This document shows positions 45,270 through 53,521 of a DNA stretch of 64,000 bases, piece by piece (within the stretch, counting starts at the first letter, position 1; every line of letters begins with the position of its first letter). The stretch covers positions 1 through 64,000 of the forward strand of contig NZ_JADQDC010000010.1 of assembly GCF_015694345.1 (NCBI RefSeq), in the 5' to 3' direction. The position numbers and the translations under genes were made by a program. Below the pieces are notes generated by a model that saw only the letters and a program-made list of their open reading frames with translations, searched no databases and was not told where the DNA came from. The stretch comes from Novosphingobium jiangmenense. Lineage in GTDB: Bacteria > Pseudomonadota > Alphaproteobacteria > Sphingomonadales > Sphingomonadaceae.

Positions 45270-46030
45270 AAAAGCTTGCCTACCCTCTTGTAGTCGCTTC
45301 GCTTTCAAGCCTTGCCGCTTTGGCGGGAGCCTCGGCACAGACGGCCGAGCCGGACCTCGATCTGGCTGCTATCCGGGCGCGGGCCAGTGCTGGTGCCCCC
45401 GATGCCGACGCGCTGTCTGCCAATGCCCGCGCCAGAGCCGAAGCCCTGGCGCGGGAGGCGAGGACCAGCTCCGACGAGGCCGAGGCGCACGCCCGCCGCT
45501 ACACGCGTGAAGCCGCCGCAAACGCGAAGCCTGGTGAGGCCAGCACATTCGATTTTGACCGGATGGTGGCCGACGCCGGCACCATGACCAGTGATGGCAT
45601 GGGCGAGGCTCCGAGGTTCATCGCCTTTGCTTCGCTATCGATGCCGCCTGCGGCGCTGCGTGCGATGATCGACGACGTGACCAGGGCTGGCGGTGTTGTT
45701 GCCTTGCGCGGGCTGCCCGGCAACAGCGCCAAGGCTCTCACGGCAGCATTGGCCAGAGTTGCCAAGCCCGGCGAGCAGCTGGACGGCGTCGGCATCGACC
45801 CGCGGCTGTTCCGCGCCTTCGGGATCGAGGCGGTGCCCACCTACGTCGTCACCAGCAGCGACTTCGATCTGTGCGACGGATTCAACTGCCGGACGCAAGT
45901 TCCGCCGCACGACCGGATGAGCGGCAATGTCAGCGCAGCTTACGCGCTCGAGACCTTCGCGCGCGGTGGCGGCCCCGGCGCCTTGCTCGCCGCCCAGCAC
46001 CTCGCACGTCTTGAAAGGCAGGTTCCATGA
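45266..46030 (+). CDS. Conjugal transfer protein TrbC (F-type)
   Basis: This 254-aa periplasmic protein has signal peptide LVVASLSSLAALAGASAQ, an Ala/Arg-rich coiled-coil-like segment (residues about 40-90), then the TrbC_Ftype domain (FIAFASLSMPPAALRAMIDDVTRAGGVVALRGL ... FGIEAVPTYVVT). The domain has a thioredoxin-like shape without a CxxC site. It works with TraW in F pilus assembly. ATGA overlaps on both sides. Confidence 0.9.
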   Translation: MKKLAYPLVVASLSSLAALAGASAQTAEPDLDLAAIRARASAGAPDADALSANARARAEALAREARTSSDEAEAHARRYTREAAANAKPGEASTFDFDRMVADAGTMTSDGMGEAPRFIAFASLSMPPAALRAMIDDVTRAGGVVALRGLPGNSAKALTAALARVAKPGEQLDGVGIDPRLFRAFGIEAVPTYVVTSSDFDLCDGFNCRTQVPPHDRMSGNVSAAYALETFARGGGPGALLAAQHLARLERQVP

Positions 46031-47754
46031 AACGATCGGTCCTCTCGCTCGCTGGCGTGGGCGCGCTTCTGCTCGCCCTCGTCGGCCAGCTCCACGCCCA
46101 AACCACAACCGATGCTGCCAAGGCCGACGGCAAGGCTTTCGGTCGGGACAAGGCAGCCTCGGCGCAAAGCGCGGCAACGACGAACCCGGATGCGAGCCGC
46201 ATTCCCAATTTCCGCGGCACGCCGAGTGAGGCAAGGTACTTCGACGATCCTGACCGGATGAGCCGCGAAGCGGCGAGCCAGGCGACGACCAACGCCGGCT
46301 ACAAGGCCATGCGGGATTCGATGGACCGGCGCGCCCGGTTTGCGCCGCAGGATCTCGACGCAACGATCGCGCGCAGCAATGTGATCAGCGATGACCCGCT
46401 CGCCTATACGAGCGGAATGGCCATCGGCGGTTCACAAGGGCGGTGCGTGCCCTTGCCGCCGGCCAGCGGAACCGCGGCGCGCTACATGGCGACCTGCAAT
46501 GTCGGCTATACGGCGACACAGGAAACGCGGACCTGCCCCGTGACGTTGACCGCGCGTGTCGAGCAACTGCAGGTCTACGGCTACTATTGCGTCGGTGGCA
46601 GCGGTGTGGACCCGGCTTCGGTCTACAATTGCAACCGCTACCCCGCGCCGCAATGCACTGTCACGCAGTCCTATCCGATCAACCTTTGCGATCCCTATTT
46701 CGGGATCACCTGGGGCTGTAACTCGGGCGATCTGAGGGTCGATCTCGTGAGTTGCAAGGCGCCGGTCGATGGCGCCACGCCCTACACGGTGACAGGCGAG
46801 AACGTCGTCACGACCTCGCGCGATGAAAGCCAGTGTGCTGGTCTCGCGGCCGATACCTCGTGCCAGCAGGACACCGAGACGTGCACCGACAGCGATCCGG
46901 TGACCCGCATCGTCGATGGCATCGCCGTGACGCAGCCTTGCTGGGCTTGGAGCCGCAGTTACAGCTGCGCGCAGTTCACTGAGGCCCAGGACTGCCAGAC
47001 ACTTGAAGCCACGCCGGGCTGCAAACTGGTGCGCGAAGACTGCCTCGCGGGGGAGCCCTGCCGCACCTGGGAGCGGGTCTATGATTGCCCGGTCCCAGAC
47101 CAGCCTGCGACGACCGGCCAGTTCATCTGCGACGGCGACGTCTACTGCATCGATGGCTCGTGCGAGACCATCCAGCGCGAAGCCAACGACGAGTTCAAGG
47201 ATGCCGCTGTCGCGCTCAATGCGATGGCGCAGGCCCGGCGTGAGTTCGATCCCGACACGCTCACCTTGTTCAAGGGCACGCGCAACACCTGCTCGTCCAA
47301 GGTCTTCGGTGTGCTCAACTGCTGCAAGGGCAAGGGCTTCCCGCTCATCCCCGGCATCCAGCTGCTCGTCGCGCTGGGCTGCAGCCGCGAGGAGATGCTG
47401 CTGCATCAGACGGATGCGCAAGGGTTGTGCGCCTACGTCGGCACCTATTGCTCGTCCTCGTTCCTTGGCGTGTGCCTGACCAAGCGCAAGGTCTACTGCT
47501 GCTTTGAATCCAAGCTTTCGCGGATCCTTCAGGAGCAGGGCCGCCAGCAGCTGAAAAAGCCCTGGGGCAAGCCGAAGACCGAGCAATGCCAGGGCTTCAC
47601 CATCGACGAGTTTGCCCGGCTCGACCTCTCGAAAATGGACTTCAGCGAGGTCTACGCCGAGTTCACCGACGCTGCCCGCCTGCCTGACGAGCTGCAGGCC
47701 ACCCAGGACATCCAACACAAGATCGAGGACTACTATGCCCGCGCCCGCCAGTAA
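46027..47754 (+). CDS. Mating-pair stabilisation protein TraN
   Basis: This 575-aa outer-membrane, cysteine-rich protein stabilises donor-recipient contact. A signal peptide (VLSLAGVGALLLALVGQLHA) is followed by a moderately variable N-terminal part and a long Cys-rich region (dozens of cysteines, such as CQQDTETCTDSDPV and CNYC-like pairs). The conserved C-terminal block is VFGVLNCCKGKGFPLI ... GTYCSS. The many disulfides fit the DsbC-like protein in the same operon. The start overlaps the trbC stop. Confidence 0.93.
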   Translation: MKRSVLSLAGVGALLLALVGQLHAQTTTDAAKADGKAFGRDKAASAQSAATTNPDASRIPNFRGTPSEARYFDDPDRMSREAASQATTNAGYKAMRDSMDRRARFAPQDLDATIARSNVISDDPLAYTSGMAIGGSQGRCVPLPPASGTAARYMATCNVGYTATQETRTCPVTLTARVEQLQVYGYYCVGGSGVDPASVYNCNRYPAPQCTVTQSYPINLCDPYFGITWGCNSGDLRVDLVSCKAPVDGATPYTVTGENVVTTSRDESQCAGLAADTSCQQDTETCTDSDPVTRIVDGIAVTQPCWAWSRSYSCAQFTEAQDCQTLEATPGCKLVREDCLAGEPCRTWERVYDCPVPDQPATTGQFICDGDVYCIDGSCETIQREANDEFKDAAVALNAMAQARREFDPDTLTLFKGTRNTCSSKVFGVLNCCKGKGFPLIPGIQLLVALGCSREEMLLHQTDAQGLCAYVGTYCSSSFLGVCLTKRKVYCCFESKLSRILQEQGRQQLKKPWGKPKTEQCQGFTIDEFARLDLSKMDFSEVYAEFTDAARLPDELQATQDIQHKIEDYYARARQ

Positions 47755-48586
47755 GGCCGCGTGGCGGCTGCTCGCCGCCTGCGCGATTACCAATTCCGTT
47801 TTTCAGTTTTCTCCGGCGACCGCCCAGCCCGTCGCAAGCCGGACCGATGTGCCGCCCAGCGCACAATCGGCCGAGCGCCAGGATAGCTTCTATTGCGAGG
47901 AGCGGCGGCTCGGATACTGGTTCTACTGCGAGCGGCCCAAGAAGCCGGAGCAGAATTCGCCTTCGCCCGGACCTGCGGCCAGCGCGACCAGCCAACTTGA
48001 CGCGATCACGGCGACGTTGCGCGAACTGAAGGCCAAGGCGATCCTCGAGCCGACGCCAGCCAATGTGACGGCCTATATCCGGTTCCAGCGCGCGCAGCTC
48101 GACCGGGCATCGCTCTTCAGCGACGTCTGGCAGCGGGCGATCTGGCAGGATCCCGAGCTCGACTACACGCTGCAGCGCCCGGTCTCGACACTTGGCAAGC
48201 GCCAGTGGCAGGATTCGCGAAGCGCGGAACGGAACGCTGCGATGGCCCAGCTTTCCGTGCGCTACGGGCTGTTCTACTTCTTCGCCCAGAGCTGCGGCGC
48301 CTGCGAAGTCATGTCGCCAATCGTGCAGAGCGTTGCCTCGACCTGGCATATCGCCGTGCGCGCGATTTCCACCGACGGCGGCCCGTCGCGGCATTTCCCG
48401 AACTACACGGTCGAGACCAACCAGCGCAGCCGCATGGGGCTCGAGCCCAAGATCACACCAGCGGTCGTGCTCTGGGACGCGCGGACCGGCCGCCCCATTC
48501 CGATCGGCTACGGCGTCATGAGCGCCGACGAGCTTCAGGACCGGATTTACCTCCTCACATCGAAGGAAGCTGGACGTGACTACTAG
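47735..48586 (+). CDS. Conjugal transfer protein TraF (thioredoxin-like)
   Basis: This 283-aa periplasmic protein has a signal peptide (AAWRLLAACAITNSV..., mature part from about residue 30). Its CGAC motif in FFAQSCGACEVMSP is a potential redox-active CxxC, which F TraF itself lacks. The N-terminal half has FYCEERRLGYWFYCE, a TraF block. The ATG at 47735 overlaps the end of traN. It probably assists pilus assembly and disulfide handling. Confidence 0.9.
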   Translation: MPAPASKAAWRLLAACAITNSVFQFSPATAQPVASRTDVPPSAQSAERQDSFYCEERRLGYWFYCERPKKPEQNSPSPGPAASATSQLDAITATLRELKAKAILEPTPANVTAYIRFQRAQLDRASLFSDVWQRAIWQDPELDYTLQRPVSTLGKRQWQDSRSAERNAAMAQLSVRYGLFYFFAQSCGACEVMSPIVQSVASTWHIAVRAISTDGGPSRHFPNYTVETNQRSRMGLEPKITPAVVLWDARTGRPIPIGYGVMSADELQDRIYLLTSKEAGRDY

Positions 48587-50024
48587 GATGAAAAGAACCG
48601 TCGCTGCGCTTCTTGCAGCCGCCATCCCCTTCGCCCTCCCGCTGTCTGGCGCATCGGCCGACGTCGGCAGTTCGATGGACTCGTTTCTGAACGACGTCGG
48701 GGGCGCTGCCAACGTCAACGGACCGACCGCGTTCCAGGGGCAGTCTGCTGGCTATTACAGCCTCGGCAATGTCTGGACGCGGTTCCCGCAGAAGACCACC
48801 AACATCGCCAATCTGCAGTTGCCGCGCGCTCGCGCCGGTTGCGGCGGCATCGACATCTTTGCGGGGTCCTTCAGCTTCATCAACGCGAGCGAGATCGTCG
48901 CGATGTTGAAGGCAGTCGCGAACAACGCTGTCGGCTTTGCCTTCAGCCTGGCGATCGACACGGTCTGCCCGGAATGCTCGAAGATCATGCAGGAGTTCAG
49001 CCAGAAGGCTCAGCTCATGAACAACCTCAACATCAACTCCTGCGAAATGGCGCAGGGTCTGGTGGGCGGGATCTGGCCGAAGGGCGACCTTGCCGACAAG
49101 GCGATCTGCGAAGCGATCGGCAACTCCGAGGGCATCTTCACCGACTATGCCGCGGCCAAGCATGGGTGCGGCACCAGGGGGCAGCGATCGAGCACGACCG
49201 CGCAAGGCTCGGGCAAATACGATGACGTCAATCCGGGCGTGCCGCGAAACTACACCTGGACGATCCTCAAGAAGTCGGCGTTCTTCTCGCCGGGCGGCCG
49301 GTTCGACGAGGAGCTCGCCGAATATGCCATGACGCTGCTCGGCACGATCATCTACGTGCCCCCCAAGGACGACGAGCCGGGCAAGTTCGTGCCGATCGTC
49401 GGTGAGGCATCGTCCACCCTCGTGACTTCGCTGCTGGATGGCACTTCGAATGGCAACGTCCTCATCTTTGACTGCGACGAGCCGGAGAAGTGCCTCAACC
49501 CCGGCTTCAAGTCGCTGAGCCTGCCGGCATCGAAAGCGCTGCGACCGCGGGTGGCCGCGCTCATCGGCGGTATGGTTCAGGCCATCCGCGACGACACCGC
49601 GATCAGCGAAGAGCAGAAGGAGCTGCTGCAAGTCGCGTCCATCCCACTCTACAAGATCCTGACCGTCCAGGCGGCCTATGGCCGCGGCATGCCGACCGAC
49701 GACCGGGAGACCCTGGCCGAGATCGCTAGTGTTGATCTGCTGTTTGCCGTGCTCGACCGGATCGTGAGCGAGGCGGGCCGCTCGATGTCGAGCTTCATCG
49801 GGGCCGACGAAGCCAAGATCGCGATGTGGCAGAACCAGGTCAATGTCGTGCGTCAGGCTCTCGCTGACCGGCAGGCCAACACGCATCTCAAGGTCAATGC
49901 GGTGCTGCAGATCATTGAGAAGACGGCGTTCATCGAGAACGTGCTGGCCGCCTCGATGTCGCCCGGAATGGCCGCCTCGCTGGACTGGTCTCGCGGCGTC
50001 CAGAGCCGCGCCCTCACCCACTGA
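48576..50024 (+). CDS. Conjugal transfer protein TraH
   Basis: This 482-aa periplasmic/outer-membrane-associated pilus assembly protein has a signal peptide (VAALLAAAIPFALPLSGASA). It contains the TraH signatures SMDSFLNDVGGAANVNGP and AGCGGIDIFAGSFSFINASEIV. Two start codons are possible: GTG 48576, overlapping traF, and ATG 48588. It is followed 33 bp later by traG, as in F. Confidence 0.93.
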   Translation: MTTRMKRTVAALLAAAIPFALPLSGASADVGSSMDSFLNDVGGAANVNGPTAFQGQSAGYYSLGNVWTRFPQKTTNIANLQLPRARAGCGGIDIFAGSFSFINASEIVAMLKAVANNAVGFAFSLAIDTVCPECSKIMQEFSQKAQLMNNLNINSCEMAQGLVGGIWPKGDLADKAICEAIGNSEGIFTDYAAAKHGCGTRGQRSSTTAQGSGKYDDVNPGVPRNYTWTILKKSAFFSPGGRFDEELAEYAMTLLGTIIYVPPKDDEPGKFVPIVGEASSTLVTSLLDGTSNGNVLIFDCDEPEKCLNPGFKSLSLPASKALRPRVAALIGGMVQAIRDDTAISEEQKELLQVASIPLYKILTVQAAYGRGMPTDDRETLAEIASVDLLFAVLDRIVSEAGRSMSSFIGADEAKIAMWQNQVNVVRQALADRQANTHLKVNAVLQIIEKTAFIENVLAASMSPGMAASLDWSRGVQSRALTH

Positions 50025-50057
50025 CCGGGCCAACCACATCCAGGCGGGATAACAGAC

Positions 50058-52760
50058 ATGGTCGAGATTTTCACGGTCGGCGGCGGGGACTATCTGGTCA
50101 ACGTCTTCCAGGCGGTCGCCGCCTGGACCGGCAACGGCGGCTACAAGAGCCTGCTCCAGGTGGTGATGGTGATGGGGCTTGGCCTGTCCGCCCTGACACT
50201 TGCGTTCAATCAGGACTGGCGCGCCTGGATCAACTGGTTCCTCGGTGCCACGCTCATCTACTCCTGCCTCATGGTGCCGCGGCTCGATGTCCATGTGACC
50301 GACCGGCTCAATCCGAGCCTTGCCCCGGCCAATGTCAGCAACGTGCCGCTGGGCTTGGCCTTGATGGCGAGCTTTACCAGCCAGGTCGGCGACTATCTGA
50401 CGGGCTCGGCTGAAGTGGTGTTCGGCCTGCCCGGTGATCTCAACTATTCGAAAAACGGGATGATCTACGGCGCGCGGCTCTACGATGCGACCCGGTCCTT
50501 GCGGATTTCCGATCCGGAGTTTGCTGCCAATCTCGACGAGCATTTCCGGCAATGCGCGTTCTACGACGTCCTGCTCGGCCGCTACTCGATGAAGGAGCTG
50601 GCGGAAACGGGCGACATCTGGGCGACAATCGCGCCGGGAAGCCAGGCGCGCGCGCAGCGATTCCTGACCCGGGATACCACTTCAGGCCAGGTGAGCTCAA
50701 ACATCGTGACCTGCCGCGAGGCCTACGACACGCTCAATGCGCAGTGGGCCGGCCTCGTCGATGCGATGGGATCGGTGTTTGGCCGTCAGCTTTACCCCAA
50801 CCAGACGGCCGCGCTCGCCAAGGCGAAGCTCTTTGCCGACCTGCCGGTGGCCTATCAGTACCTGACCGGCGTCTCGGCAAATGCGACAGAAATCTTCAAG
50901 CAGACGCTGACCATCAATGCGATTGAAGCTGCCATGCACTCGATGTCCGGCACCAGCGGCGCGGGCAATGTCGACGTCTACGCGCAGACCCGCGCCGACA
51001 TTCAGACCGAGCGGACCTATGGCTCGATTGCGAGCAACGCGATGAAGTGGGTCCCGCTCCTGAACGTCGTGCTGACCGTGCTGTTCTACGCGCTGTTTCC
51101 GGTGCTTTTCCCGCTGTTTCTGCTCCCGAAGACGGGACCTGTCGCACTCAAGGGCTACGTGACGGGCTTCTTCTATCTCGCGGCCTGGGGACCCCTGTTC
51201 GTGATCCTCCACATGATGCTGATGTACAAGGGCGCGGCTGACATGAGCGCGGTCACGGGCAGCAACGGCCTCAGCCTGGCGAGTTTTACCGGCATGGCCG
51301 ACGTCAACAGCGATATCGGTCTTCTGGCAGGCTATCTCATCGCATCGGTGCCCTTCCTGGCAGGGGGTGTGGCCAAGGGCGCCATGGCGATTTCTCATCA
51401 CGCGACGAGCTACCTCAACCCGAGCCAGAACGCGGCCGAGGAAGCGGCCCGCGAGGCGAGTACCGGCAACGTCTCGCTGGGCAACACCAGCTTCGAAAAC
51501 TCGAGCGTTCTCACCCGCCAGTTCGCACAAGGCACGATCGCGCCAAGCTTCACCTACGGCGCGCCGCAGACTCGGACCTTCAGCGACACCGGAGCAATGA
51601 CCACGAGCTTTCCTGACGGCAGCTACGACCAGATCCCGACCTCGAGCTATCCCTTCACGCCGACGCTGGGCCAGGAGTTCACGGCGCGCCTTTCGACGAT
51701 GGCATCGCAGGCCCGCGCCAACAGCGAGACCTATGCGAATGTCGCGACGGAATCGACGACCAGCGCCGTGACGAAGTTCCGCGAACTGAGGGACCAGTTC
51801 AGCCGCGGCGCATCCTTCGAGAGCGCGACCGGCACCTCGAATTCCGACAGCATCCAGACCGCATTCAGCGAGGTCGATCAGGCATCGACCAGTCTGCAGC
51901 GGCAATTCGGGCTGTCGCGCAGAGCAGCGGACGACATCACTGTAGCGTGGTTCTTGAACGGGGAAGCTGGCGCGAGCGCCGGTGTAACGAACGGCGTCGC
52001 GTCCGCCAATATCGGCGCCAAGGGAGGGCGCAACCAAACGTGGACAGACAGCGACATTGGCATTGCATCGGAGGATCGCTCGCGGATCTTCGGTAGCTTG
52101 GCCCAGATGTCCGACAGCAGGAATTGGTCGAGTACCCGCGATGGTTTCGTTCGATCGGTCAGCACCTCGAGCAGCTCCTCAATTTCGAGCACGGCAAGTG
52201 GCATGAACGCGTCCCTCACCGAAGCGCAAAGCTACAGCCGCGAGGCAAGGCGCGCCGAGGAGCTTGCCAACCGCCTCGAAAGCCAGGCGTCTTTCTTCAA
52301 GGGCAACAGCGCGGCAGGAAGCCTCAATTTGTCCCAAGCCTACCGTGAATGGGGATTGGCCGAGATTGAGCGCAACCGAGACTTCTACGGCAATGTGCGG
52401 TTCGACGACGTGACCTTCCAGCTCAGTCCGGAAGGCCAAGCCTTGCAGGCCAAGTTCATTGAAGGTTATGCCGAGCAGCTTCGGGACGGGATCGAAGATC
52501 GCCTGGTTCTTGCCCCCGGAAAGTCCGTGTCCCGTCCAGCTATCTCTGACGCCGGATCAGTACGCGGGCGCGCGCAGACTGGCGGAGGCGGTTCCGGCTC
52601 AGTGCCCCAAGTGGGCGCCGGCGATCTCCATGATGAGGTACAAAAGGCTCAGGCTGCTGGTCGCCAGAAGATCGAAGGATCCAGGGGACGCCTCGACGCG
52701 GTCACTAAGGGAGCGCAGGGCGCAAGTGCGGAGGCCGCCGATGACGTCAAAGAGTGGTAG
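50058..52760 (+). CDS. Mating-pair stabilisation and pilus protein TraG
   Basis: This 900-aa inner-membrane protein has several N-terminal TM segments and a large C-terminal soluble domain. The N-terminus MVEIFTVGGGDYLVNVFQAVAAW is the TraG_N signature. The C-terminal half is Ser/Thr/Ala-rich with coiled coils (EARRAEELANRLESQASFFKG). F TraG acts in pilus assembly, mating-pair stabilisation and entry exclusion. It is the last plus-strand tra gene. Confidence 0.93.
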   Translation: MVEIFTVGGGDYLVNVFQAVAAWTGNGGYKSLLQVVMVMGLGLSALTLAFNQDWRAWINWFLGATLIYSCLMVPRLDVHVTDRLNPSLAPANVSNVPLGLALMASFTSQVGDYLTGSAEVVFGLPGDLNYSKNGMIYGARLYDATRSLRISDPEFAANLDEHFRQCAFYDVLLGRYSMKELAETGDIWATIAPGSQARAQRFLTRDTTSGQVSSNIVTCREAYDTLNAQWAGLVDAMGSVFGRQLYPNQTAALAKAKLFADLPVAYQYLTGVSANATEIFKQTLTINAIEAAMHSMSGTSGAGNVDVYAQTRADIQTERTYGSIASNAMKWVPLLNVVLTVLFYALFPVLFPLFLLPKTGPVALKGYVTGFFYLAAWGPLFVILHMMLMYKGAADMSAVTGSNGLSLASFTGMADVNSDIGLLAGYLIASVPFLAGGVAKGAMAISHHATSYLNPSQNAAEEAAREASTGNVSLGNTSFENSSVLTRQFAQGTIAPSFTYGAPQTRTFSDTGAMTTSFPDGSYDQIPTSSYPFTPTLGQEFTARLSTMASQARANSETYANVATESTTSAVTKFRELRDQFSRGASFESATGTSNSDSIQTAFSEVDQASTSLQRQFGLSRRAADDITVAWFLNGEAGASAGVTNGVASANIGAKGGRNQTWTDSDIGIASEDRSRIFGSLAQMSDSRNWSSTRDGFVRSVSTSSSSSISSTASGMNASLTEAQSYSREARRAEELANRLESQASFFKGNSAAGSLNLSQAYREWGLAEIERNRDFYGNVRFDDVTFQLSPEGQALQAKFIEGYAEQLRDGIEDRLVLAPGKSVSRPAISDAGSVRGRAQTGGGGSGSVPQVGAGDLHDEVQKAQAAGRQKIEGSRGRLDAVTKGAQGASAEAADDVKEW

Positions 52761-52763
52761 GCG

Positions 52764-52994
52764 TCAGCCCCTGAGGAGATCCCAGTAGATCACGAACCCC
52801 GCAAAAAGGGCGAAGATAACTACGACAATGATGCTCAGGATCCGCGACCACGGATCAGCCCAAGCTTTCTTGATCCGATATTCTGTCAGACGGTTTTCGC
52901 GGATTGCCTGATCGATTTCAGACAGCCCTTCCCACTTGCGGGTTCCGTGCGCCTCGGCGCTTTCAATGTCGAAATTCGTCATGATGGCGTTCAT
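52764..52994 (-). CDS. Small membrane protein, unknown
   Basis: This 76-aa protein starts at the ATG at 52994 (in-frame ATGs at 53078 and 52982 are possible). An N-terminal charged part (IESAEAHGTRKWEGLSEIDQAIREN) is followed by one C-terminal TM (ILSIIVVVIFALFAGFVIYW). It is convergent with traG, with the ends 4 bp apart. I do not recognise a family; the place and size would fit an entry-exclusion or accessory protein, but that is only a guess. Confidence 0.5.
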   Translation of the reverse strand: MNAIMTNFDIESAEAHGTRKWEGLSEIDQAIRENRLTEYRIKKAWADPWSRILSIIVVVIFALFAGFVIYWDLLRG

Positions 52995-53131
52995 CTCAGG
53001 TCTCCTTGGAACATAGCAGAAACGAGGCCGAGGGACAGGAAATTCTGACCCCCAGCAGCTGATGCAACCTCTCCTCAACTTCCAAGCTTTCCGCGATAGA
53101 GATGCGAACAGATAGGGAACACATTTTGCTT

Positions 53132-53148
53132 GTAAAGCGTCTCTTTAC
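53132..53148. promoter_or_regulatory. Inverted repeat, candidate operator of the HigA-like regulator
   Basis: GTAAAG-N5-CTTTAC is a perfect 6-bp inverted repeat about 45 bp upstream of the regulator start at 53192. Its position and size fit an autoregulatory operator (C-box-like) of an R-M controller. Confidence 0.5.
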
Positions 53149-53191
53149 GCGCCACAGTGCCTCAAATCAGCTCGGGGCGGAAAGGCTATGT

Positions 53192-53521
53192 ATGCAAACC
53201 GATAGCAATCCATTGTTATGTGGCCATCCTGGAGACTTCCTAAAAAGCGCAATCATCGAGGCCAATGGCTTGTCAGTGACGGATGCCGCTCAGGTTCTTG
53301 GCGTGACTCGCCCTGCGCTTTCTGCACTGCTTAATGGCCGCTCGGATCTCACGCCTCAAATGGCGATTCGAATAGAGAAGGCGTTCGGCGTCTCCATCGA
53401 GCAGCTGATGGAGATGCAGACAAGTTTTGACATCGCGGAAATCCGAAAACGAGCCGACGAAATCATTGTAGCGCCATTCAGGCCGAAAACGGCTAGGGCA
53501 CGGCCAAGGGGGAAGATATGA
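53192..53521 (+). CDS. HigA-like XRE regulator of the R-M system
   Basis: This protein is about 109 aa from the ATG at 53192. The XRE domain (HPGDFLKSAIIEANGLSVTDAAQVLGVTRPALSALLNGRSDLTPQMAIRIEKAFG) matches the HigA/VapI antitoxin type. No HigB toxin lies beside it, and its stop overlaps the start of the methyltransferase gene (ATGA). A controller role for the R-M pair is therefore more likely than an addiction antitoxin. It has a candidate operator at 53132-53148. Confidence 0.78.
   Translation: MQTDSNPLLCGHPGDFLKSAIIEANGLSVTDAAQVLGVTRPALSALLNGRSDLTPQMAIRIEKAFGVSIEQLMEMQTSFDIAEIRKRADEIIVAPFRPKTARARPRGKI

Noticed and set aside
46432..47793. Minus-strand 453-aa ORF opposite traN
   Set aside because: It is antisense to the clear Cys-rich traN gene and has no conserved motif.
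48555..50552. Minus-strand ORF of 665 aa opposite traH and the start of traG
   Set aside because: It is antisense to two recognised tra genes, is composed of Arg/His/Asp-rich sequence without domains, and spans a gene junction.
50697..52037. Minus-strand 446-aa ORF opposite traG
   Set aside because: Shadow frame of traG; no domain and unfavourable composition.
53192..53521. HigBA toxin-antitoxin module
   Set aside because: Only the antitoxin-like part exists. No HigB-type ORF lies up- or downstream, and the gene is coupled to the methyltransferase.
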